Shown in pieces: positions 35,930 through 43,546 of a stretch of DNA of 44,357 bases. The number at the start of each line of letters is the position of its first letter. Within the stretch, counting starts at the first letter, position 1. Location of the stretch: contig JAFGCD010000006.1 of NCBI GenBank assembly GCA_016932835.1, positions 1 through 44,357 of the forward strand, written 5' to 3'. A program made the translations under genes and the position numbers. The stretch is from Sedimentisphaerales bacterium. Its GTDB lineage: Bacteria; Planctomycetota; Phycisphaerae; Sedimentisphaerales; Anaerobacaceae. The notes beneath the pieces are model-generated. The model was not told the origin of the DNA. It did no database searches and worked only from the letters and a program-made list of their open reading frames with translations.

Positions 35930-37267
35930 TCAATCGAGAATCTTGATGCGCAGGTTCCGAAAAGCCAGCTTGTCACCGTGTCCGCAGAATCCGATATACC
36001 CCTTCTCGTTGTTCAGCCCCGGGTGACGTTCTAAAACCTTCGAATCCGTGACCGTCGAGATATCCGCATCGACCAGCGTCTCCCCGTTGACCTTAACCCT
36101 GACCTTCTTACCGTCCGCGACCACCTCTTCGTAATTCCATCCCCCGTCCTTCCAGTCCTTTTCGTTCCAGTTCTCCGCAACCTTCAGGCAGCCCTTCTTC
36201 GTCTCATCCGCAGCCACAACATCGTAAATCGAACCGTGATACTGGTAAGGCCGAAGACCCGAATACTTCGGCGAAAGGTTATCCAGTATCTGCAGCTCCA
36301 TCCCCTGATAAGCCGCATCGACGTTCATTGGTGTGCGAATCCCGAGCCCGTTGTTCGCCCCAGGAGTCAGCTTGAACTCGAACCGCATGATGAAATTCGC
36401 GTACTCCCTCTCGGTATAGAGATTCTCGCCCCCGAGAGATGGCTCCACGACGATCATCCCGTCCTTGACGACGTAGCCGGTCGTATTGCCCTGCCAGCCC
36501 GTAAGGTCCTTCCCGTTGAACATCTGCTTGAAGCCGGCTTCCTTTTCTTCGGCCCTAAGCTCGTTCTTAATCTCGCGAATGAATACATTCCTGAAATACA
36601 GCTTGCTCCCGTGCGACTGAAGCTCGATCTGACCCGTCGGATAGATCGGCTTGTCACGCTCCCAGTAATTCTCCATTACGACGTTATCGACAACGAGCAC
36701 ATCGTTCAGCCGAACCGTCACCCTCTCGCCAACCATCTTAATCCGAAACGTATTCCACTGCCCTATCGGCTTATCCGCAACCTTCGACGGCTTGCTCGGA
36801 TTCTTCTGGTTGTTGTAAAGCCCCCCGGAGCCGACCTGCGCCCCGACGCTGCGATTAGCAGTATCCCATATCTGAACCTGAGGCGAGCCGCGAAGATATA
36901 TCCCGCTGTCGCCCCCGGCCTCGATCTTCCAATCCACGAACATCTCGAAATCGCCGTAGTCCTTCGCCGTACACAGGCTGTGCCCGCCGCCGTCGAATAC
37001 AAGCGCCCCATCGACAACGCTCCAGTGCGCCTTCATTTCCTCGTCGGCCTTGGCCTGCTTCGCCGCAAGCTCCTCCCTGCTCATCTTCGCGCGAGTATTC
37101 GGGCTCTCGACAAGACCCTTCCAACCCGTAAGGTCCTCGCCGTTAAACAATGCCTTGAAACCCTCAGGGGGCTGGTTCAACCCAAACGCAGGCTCAATCC
37201 CCGAAAAAAACGATACCCCGCAGATAACTACCGCAAAAACGATTGCCCCCGATCTGAATGTCTTCAT
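35930..37267 (-). CDS. Exported protein with two DUF1080 (3-keto-disaccharide hydrolase-like) domains
   Basis: The 445-residue protein has an N-terminal signal peptide (hydrophobic residues 8-29) and a good ribosome binding site (AAAGGGG). It contains two DUF1080/3-keto-glucoside hydrolase-like concanavalin folds. The first starts at GFKALFNGEDLTGWKG (about residue 37) and the second at GFKQMFNGKDLTGWQG (about residue 246). Each continues with the family pattern (DFEMFVDWKIEAGGDSGIYLRG; NFIMRFEFKLTPGANNGLGIR). Such proteins are abundant in planctomycetes and act on, or bind, 3-keto sugars made by Gfo/Idh/MocA-type oxidases. One of these lies 1.7 kb away on the same strand and a Tat epimerase-like protein at 28 kb. 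Confidence 0.9.
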   Translation of the reverse strand: MKTFRSGAIVFAVVICGVSFFSGIEPAFGLNQPPEGFKALFNGEDLTGWKGLVESPNTRAKMSREELAAKQAKADEEMKAHWSVVDGALVFDGGGHSLCTAKDYGDFEMFVDWKIEAGGDSGIYLRGSPQVQIWDTANRSVGAQVGSGGLYNNQKNPSKPSKVADKPIGQWNTFRIKMVGERVTVRLNDVLVVDNVVMENYWERDKPIYPTGQIELQSHGSKLYFRNVFIREIKNELRAEEKEAGFKQMFNGKDLTGWQGNTTGYVVKDGMIVVEPSLGGENLYTEREYANFIMRFEFKLTPGANNGLGIRTPMNVDAAYQGMELQILDNLSPKYSGLRPYQYHGSIYDVVAADETKKGCLKVAENWNEKDWKDGGWNYEEVVADGKKVRVKVNGETLVDADISTVTDSKVLERHPGLNNEKGYIGFCGHGDKLAFRNLRIKILD

Positions 37268-37337
37268 CTCTTGCCCCTTTCATGATTCTTATGAATTCGC
37301 TCCGAAGGTCCCGAATAGGCCACGGCAAAAAGAAAAG

Positions 37338-37412
37338 GGTGAAAGACGGGATTTGAACCCGCGACCCCCGGATCCACAATCCGGTGCTCTGACCAGCTGA
37401 GCTACTTTCACC
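37338..37412 (-). tRNA. tRNA-His (anticodon GTG)
   Basis: A complete cloverleaf is read on the minus strand: acceptor GTGAAAG/CTTTCAC, D arm GCTC...GAGC, anticodon arm CCGGA-TTGTGGA-TCCGG with anticodon GTG, variable GGGTC, and T arm GCGGG-TTCAAAT-CCCGT. The histidine identity elements are encoded: an extra G-1 (37412) opposite the discriminator C73 (37338). CCA is not encoded. A T-rich stretch follows the 3' end. Confidence 0.97.
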
Positions 37413-37425
37413 GCGATACGCCCAC

Positions 37426-37454
37426 ATTATCCCCTCCCCCCGCAACATTGTCAA
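37426..37454 (-). promoter_or_regulatory. Promoter of tRNA-His
   Basis: On the minus strand, TTGACA (37454-37449) and GATAAT (37431-37426) are 17 bases apart, placing the start about 7 bases before the tRNA. Confidence 0.6.
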
Positions 37455-37561
37455 CCCCCCTCTCGCCCCTCTCCGCTCTTTTTCCGCCGCAACAATTCTC
37501 TGGCCATACCTGAAAATCTGTGCTAATATGCGCGTTCGATTATGATTTGAAAGGATGTTCA

Positions 37562-37939
37562 ATGACGCTCAGCGTCAGAATAATACAGACAAGGCCCGAC
37601 GCCGTAACCGTCGCACCGACCGGAACCATCGACTCCGACACATACCGCCTCTTAAAGGCCGAGATAGAAGGAATCCTCACGGAATCGGTAAAAACCATCG
37701 TCCTCGACCTCGCAGAAGTGGACCTCGTCACCAGTTCCGCTATCGGAACGATAATGCAAATCAAGACCGAAATGAACGAAAAACGCGGCGATTTCGCAAT
37801 GGTAAATCTACAGCCCCAGGTCAAAAAGGCCTTCGAAATTACAAATCTCCTGCCGGCCCTCAACGTCTTCGACGGAAAAGAAGAACTCGACGAATACCTC
37901 ATGAAGGTCCAGAAAAAAATCATCGAAGACCAGCAGTAG
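37562..37939 (+). CDS. STAS-domain anti-sigma factor antagonist
   Basis: The start is set at the ATG at 37562, preceded by AAAGGA with six-base spacing; the product is 125 residues. It is a single STAS domain of the SpoIIAA/RsbV type: beta strands VTVAPTGTIDSDT and TIVLDLAEVDLV, then the phosphorylatable loop TSSAIGTIMQI (Ser58/Ser59), and the closing helices KAFEITNLLPAL...FDGKEELDEYL. Such proteins release a sigma factor or other target by binding a kinase/anti-sigma factor when dephosphorylated. No partner kinase or phosphatase is adjacent. It has a C-terminal charged extension of about 15 residues. It is convergent with the PEP-CTERM gene, 31 bases away. Confidence 0.9.
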   Translation: MTLSVRIIQTRPDAVTVAPTGTIDSDTYRLLKAEIEGILTESVKTIVLDLAEVDLVTSSAIGTIMQIKTEMNEKRGDFAMVNLQPQVKKAFEITNLLPALNVFDGKEELDEYLMKVQKKIIEDQQ

Positions 37940-37970
37940 CTCCCGCCCCCGCGCTGCCCCCCATTGGATT

Positions 37971-38627
37971 CTATATGCCCTTACGGCATCGTTGCTTCCC
38001 AGCCAGCGCCATCCACCCCAATCCAAGCAGGATAAGTGTCGCCGGCTCCGGAACCGTCGTCCCCACCGCCGCCACGTTCCCCGTCCCGTTCGTCTGGGTA
38101 TAGCCCGATGCGATAGTCTCGTAGAAATACCACTTCGCGGAAGGGTCATAAATCGAAGCCTTAAACGACAGACCCGATACGCTCTCGCCGATTTGTATCG
38201 ATACCGACGGCTCTAACGGCGGCTCTGAATGCGTCCCCACAAAACCTGCGATATTCCGGTCAAGATTCCGCCCGTCATACTCTGGGAATACACTCCCCGT
38301 ATTCATCCATTTGGGCTCGTTCCACGTCGGATGCTCCGCAAAACCGCTCACGGCCTCGACCTCGAAATCAAAGAAAACACCGAAATCGTAAATCGGCGAT
38401 GTGTCCGTATTCGTAAATGAATACTCATAAAAGTATTCCCCGCGGAACTCCGTAACAACCTCCACAACCTCGACCGGCGACCAATAATCCCACGTAACCG
38501 TATTGCCCCCCGTCCCAACGCCGTACAAATCGACAGCGCCGTACACCGATGACGCCGCCGAAAAAATAAACGCAACGGCTATCATCAGCCGCTCGAACCG
38601 GCAGAAATTCCCCTCGATAACTTTCAT
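37971..38627 (-). CDS. PEP-CTERM sorting-domain protein
   Basis: The 218-residue exported protein has a signal peptide (hydrophobic residues about 15-32) and ends with the PEP-CTERM tail VPEPATLILLGLGWMALAG followed by KQRCRK. This is the recognition signal for exosortase-mediated processing and surface attachment or release. The middle is beta-rich and unrecognised, with many aromatic residues. The start is the ATG at 38627 with an AAGGA-type site upstream; a GTG immediately before it is in frame. No exosortase or extracellular polysaccharide cluster is in the window. Confidence 0.88.
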   Translation of the reverse strand: MKVIEGNFCRFERLMIAVAFIFSAASSVYGAVDLYGVGTGGNTVTWDYWSPVEVVEVVTEFRGEYFYEYSFTNTDTSPIYDFGVFFDFEVEAVSGFAEHPTWNEPKWMNTGSVFPEYDGRNLDRNIAGFVGTHSEPPLEPSVSIQIGESVSGLSFKASIYDPSAKWYFYETIASGYTQTNGTGNVAAVGTTVPEPATLILLGLGWMALAGKQRCRKGI

Positions 38628-38785
38628 CACATCCTTCCTCGATTGTCAACCGCCGACGCTCATCGCCTGCGCAACAGCAACGCGCAGCAGCAGACAAGCA
38701 CAAGCCTATTCACCGGAGAAAACCCGACCAGAAACTAAAACCGGGCCTGTCTCACTCTCCATCCGTGGAGACTTTTATACTCTTT

Positions 38786-38815
38786 AGTGTACTTGATTTC
38801 ACCCCCGCTTGTCAA
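38786..38815 (-). promoter_or_regulatory. Putative promoter of the PEP-CTERM gene
   Basis: On the minus strand, TTGACA (38815-38810) and TACACT (38791-38786) have an 18-base spacer, giving a leader of about 150 bases. Confidence 0.45.
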
Positions 38816-38846
38816 GCCAAAAACCGCGATTAAACCCCAAAACCTC

Positions 38847-38875
38847 GTCATTGCGACCTGCGAAGCAGGCAATCT
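38847..38875. repeat. GTCATT-type interspersed repeat
   Basis: GTCATTGCGACCTGCGAAGC... ends GGCAATCT. It is a short copy with central CCTGC-GAA-GCAGG. It lies in the 38628-38960 gap, which otherwise holds only the PEP-CTERM promoter. Confidence 0.75.
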
Positions 38876-38960
38876 GCAGCATTGTCGATACAGCCTGACG
38901 CTGGCCGCGACCGATGCAGCCGGTCGAAGCCAGAGGGTTATTGGCATAGGCATCTCAACC

Positions 38961-40280
38961 CTATCCGTTCAGAACCCACCCCTGCCGATAGCTCTTGCGG
39001 ATATACTGATCCGCCTCAGGGCAATTCCGCGCCTTCATATTCGCCGAGTCCCAATCCAGTTCCTTCCCGACCCGATACGCAACCAGGGCAAGCATATTAG
39101 CCTCGATCAAGGCCCCCGAATAATCGAAATTGCACAGCGTCTTCTTATCCGTCTTGCATGCGACGATCCACTCCTTGTGATGACCTATCGAAGCCGGAAT
39201 AAGCTCGTCGGCCTTCGGCGACTTATAGTGCGTCATATCGCCGCGAAGCATCAGCATCCGAAAATCGTAATCCGCCAGAAGCCAGCCCTTGTCGCCCTTG
39301 AAAAGAGCCCCCTTGAAAAGCTGCTCGCGGTTGAAAGCCTCCGAAGGCATCCCCGGCTTCTTGCCGCCGTCATACCAGTAAGCCTTGATCGCACCACGCC
39401 AGTCGTTCGCAGGATGATCCCACTCCGCAGTCAGCCATATAGGCAGAGTATCGCTGTTTTGTTCGCTGCCCTCGGCCTTGCACGTCGTCGGAAGGCCAAG
39501 ATCGAATCCCCAGTAAGCCATATCCATCATGTGGCTGCCCATATCTCCAATCTGGCCGCTCCCGAAATCCCAGAACCGGTTCCACTTTAGGCACCCGCCG
39601 ACGTAGCCCGGATTGTAAGGATGGAACTGAGCGGGACCGACCCACAAATCCCAGTTCAGATCATCCGGTACAGGCTTGACCTCGGGAAGATAGCTGCCAC
39701 CCGCAGGAGTTCGGCTGCACCACACCCGAACCTCCTTCGGAGTCCCGATAGCCCCCCCGCGAATCAGCTCCACCATACGGCGATAATTGTCACTCGCATG
39801 AATCTGGGTCCCCATCTGGGTCGCAATCTTATCTTTATTCTTGAGGTAAGTCTTGCGAACCATCTGCGCCTCCTCGACCGAATTCGCCAGAGGCTTCTCG
39901 CTGTAAACATGCTTGCCCCGATTCATCGCCCACACATTCACAAAAGCATGAGTATGGTCCGTCGTCGAGCACACCACAGCATCGATATCCTTTTGTTCCA
40001 GGCACTTGCGCCAATCGACGTAAGTCTTCGCACCCGGAAACTGATTCGCCGCACCCGCAAGGTTCTTGCCGTTAACATCGCAAAGAGCTACGATATTCTC
40101 GCTCTTGACATTGTTCAGGTTAGCCCCCCCCCGACCGCCTACGCCGATCACCGCGATATTCAGCTTCTCGTTCGGAGAGTTCCCCGCTCGAAGAATCCCG
40201 CTCTTGCCGACTATCAAACCGGCCCCGATAACAGCACTGTGCTTCAGGAATGTCCGTCGCTTAATCTTGCTCTCGCTCAT
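38961..40280 (-). CDS. Tat-exported Gfo/Idh/MocA family oxidoreductase
   Basis: The start is set at the ATG at 40280 (AAGGAG about nine bases upstream). The 439-residue protein then begins with a twin-arginine signal, KRRTFLKHSAVIGAGLIVG. The Rossmann domain follows (LNIAVIGVGGRGGANL, nucleotide loop; IVALCDVN), then the family signature YSEKPLANSVEEA with the catalytic Lys, and the C-terminal alpha/beta substrate domain (GDMGSHMMDMAYWGFDLGLP with the HxxD-type pair). Exported Gfo/Idh/MocA proteins in planctomycetes are thought to oxidise sugars at C3 in the periplasm. A G9 homopolymer in the glycine loop codons (C-run at 40124-40132) is a potential slippage site. It is divergent from the GH32 gene. 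Confidence 0.93.
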   Translation of the reverse strand: MSESKIKRRTFLKHSAVIGAGLIVGKSGILRAGNSPNEKLNIAVIGVGGRGGANLNNVKSENIVALCDVNGKNLAGAANQFPGAKTYVDWRKCLEQKDIDAVVCSTTDHTHAFVNVWAMNRGKHVYSEKPLANSVEEAQMVRKTYLKNKDKIATQMGTQIHASDNYRRMVELIRGGAIGTPKEVRVWCSRTPAGGSYLPEVKPVPDDLNWDLWVGPAQFHPYNPGYVGGCLKWNRFWDFGSGQIGDMGSHMMDMAYWGFDLGLPTTCKAEGSEQNSDTLPIWLTAEWDHPANDWRGAIKAYWYDGGKKPGMPSEAFNREQLFKGALFKGDKGWLLADYDFRMLMLRGDMTHYKSPKADELIPASIGHHKEWIVACKTDKKTLCNFDYSGALIEANMLALVAYRVGKELDWDSANMKARNCPEADQYIRKSYRQGWVLNG

Positions 40281-40409
40281 AATAAAGTCTCCTTGCAGGT
40301 CAGTCTTGCAAAACAAAAAAAAGAGCCTGTCCGCCCAACAGAGCGAACCGGCGCATTGTAACAGAAAAAGAACCCGCACGCCACAACTTTATGACCACTT
40401 AAACTTGAT

Positions 40410-40438
40410 TTGACAACCCAAGCAATCTCCGATATATA
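40410..40438 (+). promoter_or_regulatory. Strong putative promoter of the GH32 gene
   Basis: TTGACA (40410-40415) and TATATA (40433-40438) have a 17-base spacer. This is the best sigma70-type match in the window; the leader is about 100 bases. Confidence 0.6.
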
Positions 40439-40546
40439 AGACCTTTCAGAAAAATAAATCCTCGATCCGAGAACGAAACGCCCGAAAGCAGGGAAATCCT
40501 GGACCACAATCGAAATCCATATCCGCAGACCACAGGGAAAATAATA

Positions 40547-42703
40547 ATGACTAAGGTCTTTTTTGCACTGCTTGCGCTCGCCGGCATTGCTTCTGCCGAC
40601 CTCCCGCCGGCACAGCCCTCGCCTCCACGGCAAAAACTCTACCACGAAACCCTCCGTCCCCAGTTCCACTTCACCGCAAGATACTGGGACGACTACCGCC
40701 TCAATCCCCCGAATCACTACCAGGGCTGGCTTAACGACCTCAACGGACTCGTTTACAACGACGGTGAATACCACCTCTTCGCGCAGCGGTGGTGGTCCGC
40801 CTGGCTCCATGCAATCAGCACAGACCTCATTCACTGGAAAGAGCTGCCACCCGCATTCGGAAAGGGGGGAAAATTCGGAGGGACACAATCCGGAGGCGGC
40901 GTCGTAGATAGGAACAACTGTTCCGGCCTTGGCGACGGTACCCAGCCCCCGATGATTGCATTCTGGAGCAGCACCGACAACCTGAGCCAGTGCATCTCAT
41001 ACAGCCTCGACAAGGGACGAACATGGACAAAGTACGAAAAAAATCCCGTCCTCGTCCACCAGTTCCGCGACCCGAAGGTATTCTGGTATGCCCCGCACAA
41101 AAAATGGATAATGATACTCTACGGCCCTTCAGGCCAAATCACCAGCCTGCCGATGTACGGATTCAACGGGGAGAACAACGATGCGCACGACCTCCGCAGC
41201 TTCACCCCGCAAGAATGGACCTGCTCGGCAATCAGAATCTTCTCCGACGGCAAAGTAATCGCAACCGACCAAAACGGATCCGCCACTGCGCAAATCGACC
41301 CGCGAAAACAGAATATAAGCGATGAGAAATTCCGCATCGGAGCAAAGACCGATGACTCCGAATTCCTCCGGGGAGACATCGCCGAAATCCTCGTCTATGA
41401 CAGGCCCCTCTCAGACGAAGAAACTAAAAACGCCGTCGAAGCGCTGCGGGCCAAATGGGGACTCGCCGAATCGAATCCCGCCCCGCAAATCCCAACCCGG
41501 GGCCTCGTCCTCCGTCTCGACGCCGCACAAGCAGCCCCAGACGACCGAAACGCGGTCTCGTCATGGAAAGACCTCTCTGGCCGGGCCAACAATCTGACAC
41601 AAACCGAAACCGACAAAATGCCGAAGCTCGCTATCGATAAGAACCTGCCCTTCCCGCACCGCGTACTGCGATTCGACGGCGCACAGTTCCTCCAGGGGCC
41701 CCCCGTCCTGGCAGAAGCCGACGACGATTTTACATTCGTCGCCCTCTGGCGGCGCGACAACGCCGACGGTTCGCAGGTCATCTGCGAGCAAAACGCCGCA
41801 GCACGTCTGACCGGCCGACGAGCATGCCTACTTTCCGTACCGAGAAAGGAAACCGAAAACGTTTACCTTCTCTTCACATCTAAAAACCTCCTTGAATGGA
41901 AAAAGCTGGACACCGAAATCCGGGATTCCTTCGAGTGCCCCGACATGTTCCAACTGCCGGTTCAAGGCCGTAAAAACACCCCCAAATGGATCGTCATCGA
42001 CGGAGCGGGACAATACGTCATCGGCGACTTCGACGGAAACCGGTTCACACCCGAAACGGAAAAGAGAAAAGGAGACCATGGCAGAAACTTCTACGCGACA
42101 ATGACCTTCGAAAACATGCCCGATACCGACCCCAGAAGAATACAGCTCGCATGGATGAGAGGATGGGACGATTACCCCAAAAACATGCCCTTCAACCAGC
42201 AGGTCACCTTCCCCTGTCGCCTGACCCTCAGGACCCTCCCTCACGGAATCGTAATGTGCCGCTACCCCATCCGCGAGATAGAGACCATCCGAACGGCAGG
42301 CGCCTTCGGCCTTGAAGACACCGCCGTCGAACCGTCCCGCAATCCCCTCGCCGCAATACGCGGAGAACTCTTCGACATAGAAATGGAAATTGACGTCGCA
42401 AGATCCCGCTGTTCGCAGATCCTCCTCGAACTCAGGGGAAACACCGTCGCCTACGACCTGAACCGAAAGATCCTCTCTTCCGTCGGCTCCGAAGTCCCCC
42501 TCGAACCTCGCCGGGGCCGGGTACAACTCCGCATACTAATGGACCGCTTATCTATAGAGACCTTCGGCAATCGCGGAGAGGTCGCGATAACCAATATCGC
42601 ATATCAGAACCAGGACACCCCGCACCTGAAATTCTCCGCCGTCGGCGGAAACGCAAGAATCCTCTCACTAACCGTACACAACTTAACTTCAATCTGGAAA
42701 TAA
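40547..42703 (+). CDS. Secreted GH32 fructan hydrolase-like enzyme with an inserted, circularly permuted LamG domain
   Basis: GH32 enzymes hydrolyse fructans such as levan, inulin and sucrose. The 718-residue protein has a signal peptide (residues 1-17) and all three GH32 acidic motifs: WLNDLNG (nucleophile Asp64), FRDPKVF (174-176, transition-state Asp) and ECPD (acid/base Glu463). The five-bladed propeller is followed by the usual C-terminal beta-sandwich (LRILMDRLSIETFGN). Between blades, residues about 197-432 are an insertion not found in ordinary GH32 proteins. First comes the C-terminal half of a LamG/concanavalin fold (MYGFNGENND to GDIAEILVYDRPLSDEE and AKWGL). The N-terminal half follows (GLVLRLDA, WKDLSGRANN, LRFDGAQFL to RRACLLS). 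The propeller then resumes with LLFTSKNLLEWKKL. It is probably secreted and used on fructans. It is divergent from the Gfo/Idh/MocA gene. Confidence 0.9.
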   Translation: MTKVFFALLALAGIASADLPPAQPSPPRQKLYHETLRPQFHFTARYWDDYRLNPPNHYQGWLNDLNGLVYNDGEYHLFAQRWWSAWLHAISTDLIHWKELPPAFGKGGKFGGTQSGGGVVDRNNCSGLGDGTQPPMIAFWSSTDNLSQCISYSLDKGRTWTKYEKNPVLVHQFRDPKVFWYAPHKKWIMILYGPSGQITSLPMYGFNGENNDAHDLRSFTPQEWTCSAIRIFSDGKVIATDQNGSATAQIDPRKQNISDEKFRIGAKTDDSEFLRGDIAEILVYDRPLSDEETKNAVEALRAKWGLAESNPAPQIPTRGLVLRLDAAQAAPDDRNAVSSWKDLSGRANNLTQTETDKMPKLAIDKNLPFPHRVLRFDGAQFLQGPPVLAEADDDFTFVALWRRDNADGSQVICEQNAAARLTGRRACLLSVPRKETENVYLLFTSKNLLEWKKLDTEIRDSFECPDMFQLPVQGRKNTPKWIVIDGAGQYVIGDFDGNRFTPETEKRKGDHGRNFYATMTFENMPDTDPRRIQLAWMRGWDDYPKNMPFNQQVTFPCRLTLRTLPHGIVMCRYPIREIETIRTAGAFGLEDTAVEPSRNPLAAIRGELFDIEMEIDVARSRCSQILLELRGNTVAYDLNRKILSSVGSEVPLEPRRGRVQLRILMDRLSIETFGNRGEVAITNIAYQNQDTPHLKFSAVGGNARILSLTVHNLTSIWK

Positions 42704-42730
42704 CCCCACCCATCCACTCATTTACCCACC

Positions 42731-42982
42731 GTCATTGCGAGGAGCGAAGCAACGTGGCAATCTCCTCGTTACATTTTTGCTCTTTACTCTGTAATTTTGC
42801 CTTTTACCTTTTCACTTCCTCACCGTCATTCCGAGCGCAGCGAGGAATCTATTCCAAAGAGCCTGCGCAGCTATCATTAATTTTGCTTTTTGATCTTTGA
42901 CTTTTGACCTTTCTCGTCCCCGCCCGGCCACCCATCTACTTGTGGTCATTGCCAAGGCTGCGAAGCAGCCTGCGGCAATCCC
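42731..42982. repeat. Three GTCATT-type repeats and pyrimidine-rich tracts
   Basis: The copies are GTCATTGCGAGGAGC...GGCAATCTC (42731-42764), GTCATTCCGAGC...GAGGAATCT (42825-42850) and GTCATTGCCAAGG...GCGGCAATCCC (42945-42982, central GGCTGC-GAA-GCAGCC). Between them are CTTTTACCTTTTCA- and TTTTTGATCTTTGACTTTTG-type tracts. No gene is seen in 42704-43084. Confidence 0.8.
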
Positions 42983-43034
42983 AAACTCTTTCGCTTTTCG
43001 GATTTCGTACTTCGAGTTTCACCTGTTACGGTAA

Positions 43035-43051
43035 GTTGTGCACTGCACAAC
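43035..43051. repeat. Inverted repeat related to the one at 24182-24198
   Basis: GTTGTGCA-C-TGCACAAC is a 17-base palindrome. In both places it follows a TTTCGGATTTC-type tract and is followed by AATYCACC, so the two are copies of one element. Confidence 0.7.
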
Positions 43052-43084
43052 AATCCACCTGTTTAGCCCCCTGCACCCGGAATC

Positions 43085-43543
43085 CTACCTGCCTATAAGG
43101 CAGCGTTCGCCGGTTACCCGCAAGCTCACGTCTCCACCACCCAACAACCTCGACAATCGCCTCCTCACTTGTTCCACTTTCGCCAATCTACACTGCCAGA
43201 TTGTAATCACATGCCACCCTTCCTTCCGAAGTCGCCGTGCTATTCGTGCATCACGCTTCCTGTTCCCCATGATCTTTTTCTTCCAGAATTCCCTGTTCGT
43301 CGCAGGGAGCTTCGCCCTTTTGCACCCGGGGTGGTTATGCCAAAAACACCCGTGGACAAATACTACCGTCCGAAGCGCCCCAATTACAAAATCAGGCTCG
43401 CCTATCATCGACCGTACATTCCGCCGGTATCTCACTCCAAGCCTGCGCAGCATCGCCGCAACACATTCTTCCGGCTTGGTTCGCCGGTTCTTCACGCGAG
43501 CCATTATCTCACTCCGCTTAGATTGACTATAAACATCCGTCAC
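43085..43543 (-). CDS. vsr: Very short patch repair endonuclease Vsr
   Basis: Vsr nicks 5' to the T of T:G mismatches that arise when 5-methylcytosine deaminates, starting repair at methylated restriction sites. The 152-residue product aligns with E. coli Vsr nearly residue for residue: NRRTKPE near the start, Asp51 in GEPDFV, then VFVHGCFWHNHPGC with His64 and His69. Cys66, His71 and Cys74 are probable zinc ligands, together with Cys119 in IWQC. It starts with GTG at 43543, three bases after the stop codon of the restriction endonuclease gene, so the two form an operon. Vsr next to a type II restriction gene implies that the partner methyltransferase makes 5-methylcytosine. Confidence 0.93.
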   Translation of the reverse strand: MTDVYSQSKRSEIMARVKNRRTKPEECVAAMLRRLGVRYRRNVRSMIGEPDFVIGALRTVVFVHGCFWHNHPGCKRAKLPATNREFWKKKIMGNRKRDARIARRLRKEGWHVITIWQCRLAKVEQVRRRLSRLLGGGDVSLRVTGERCLIGR

Positions 43544-43546
43544 TGC

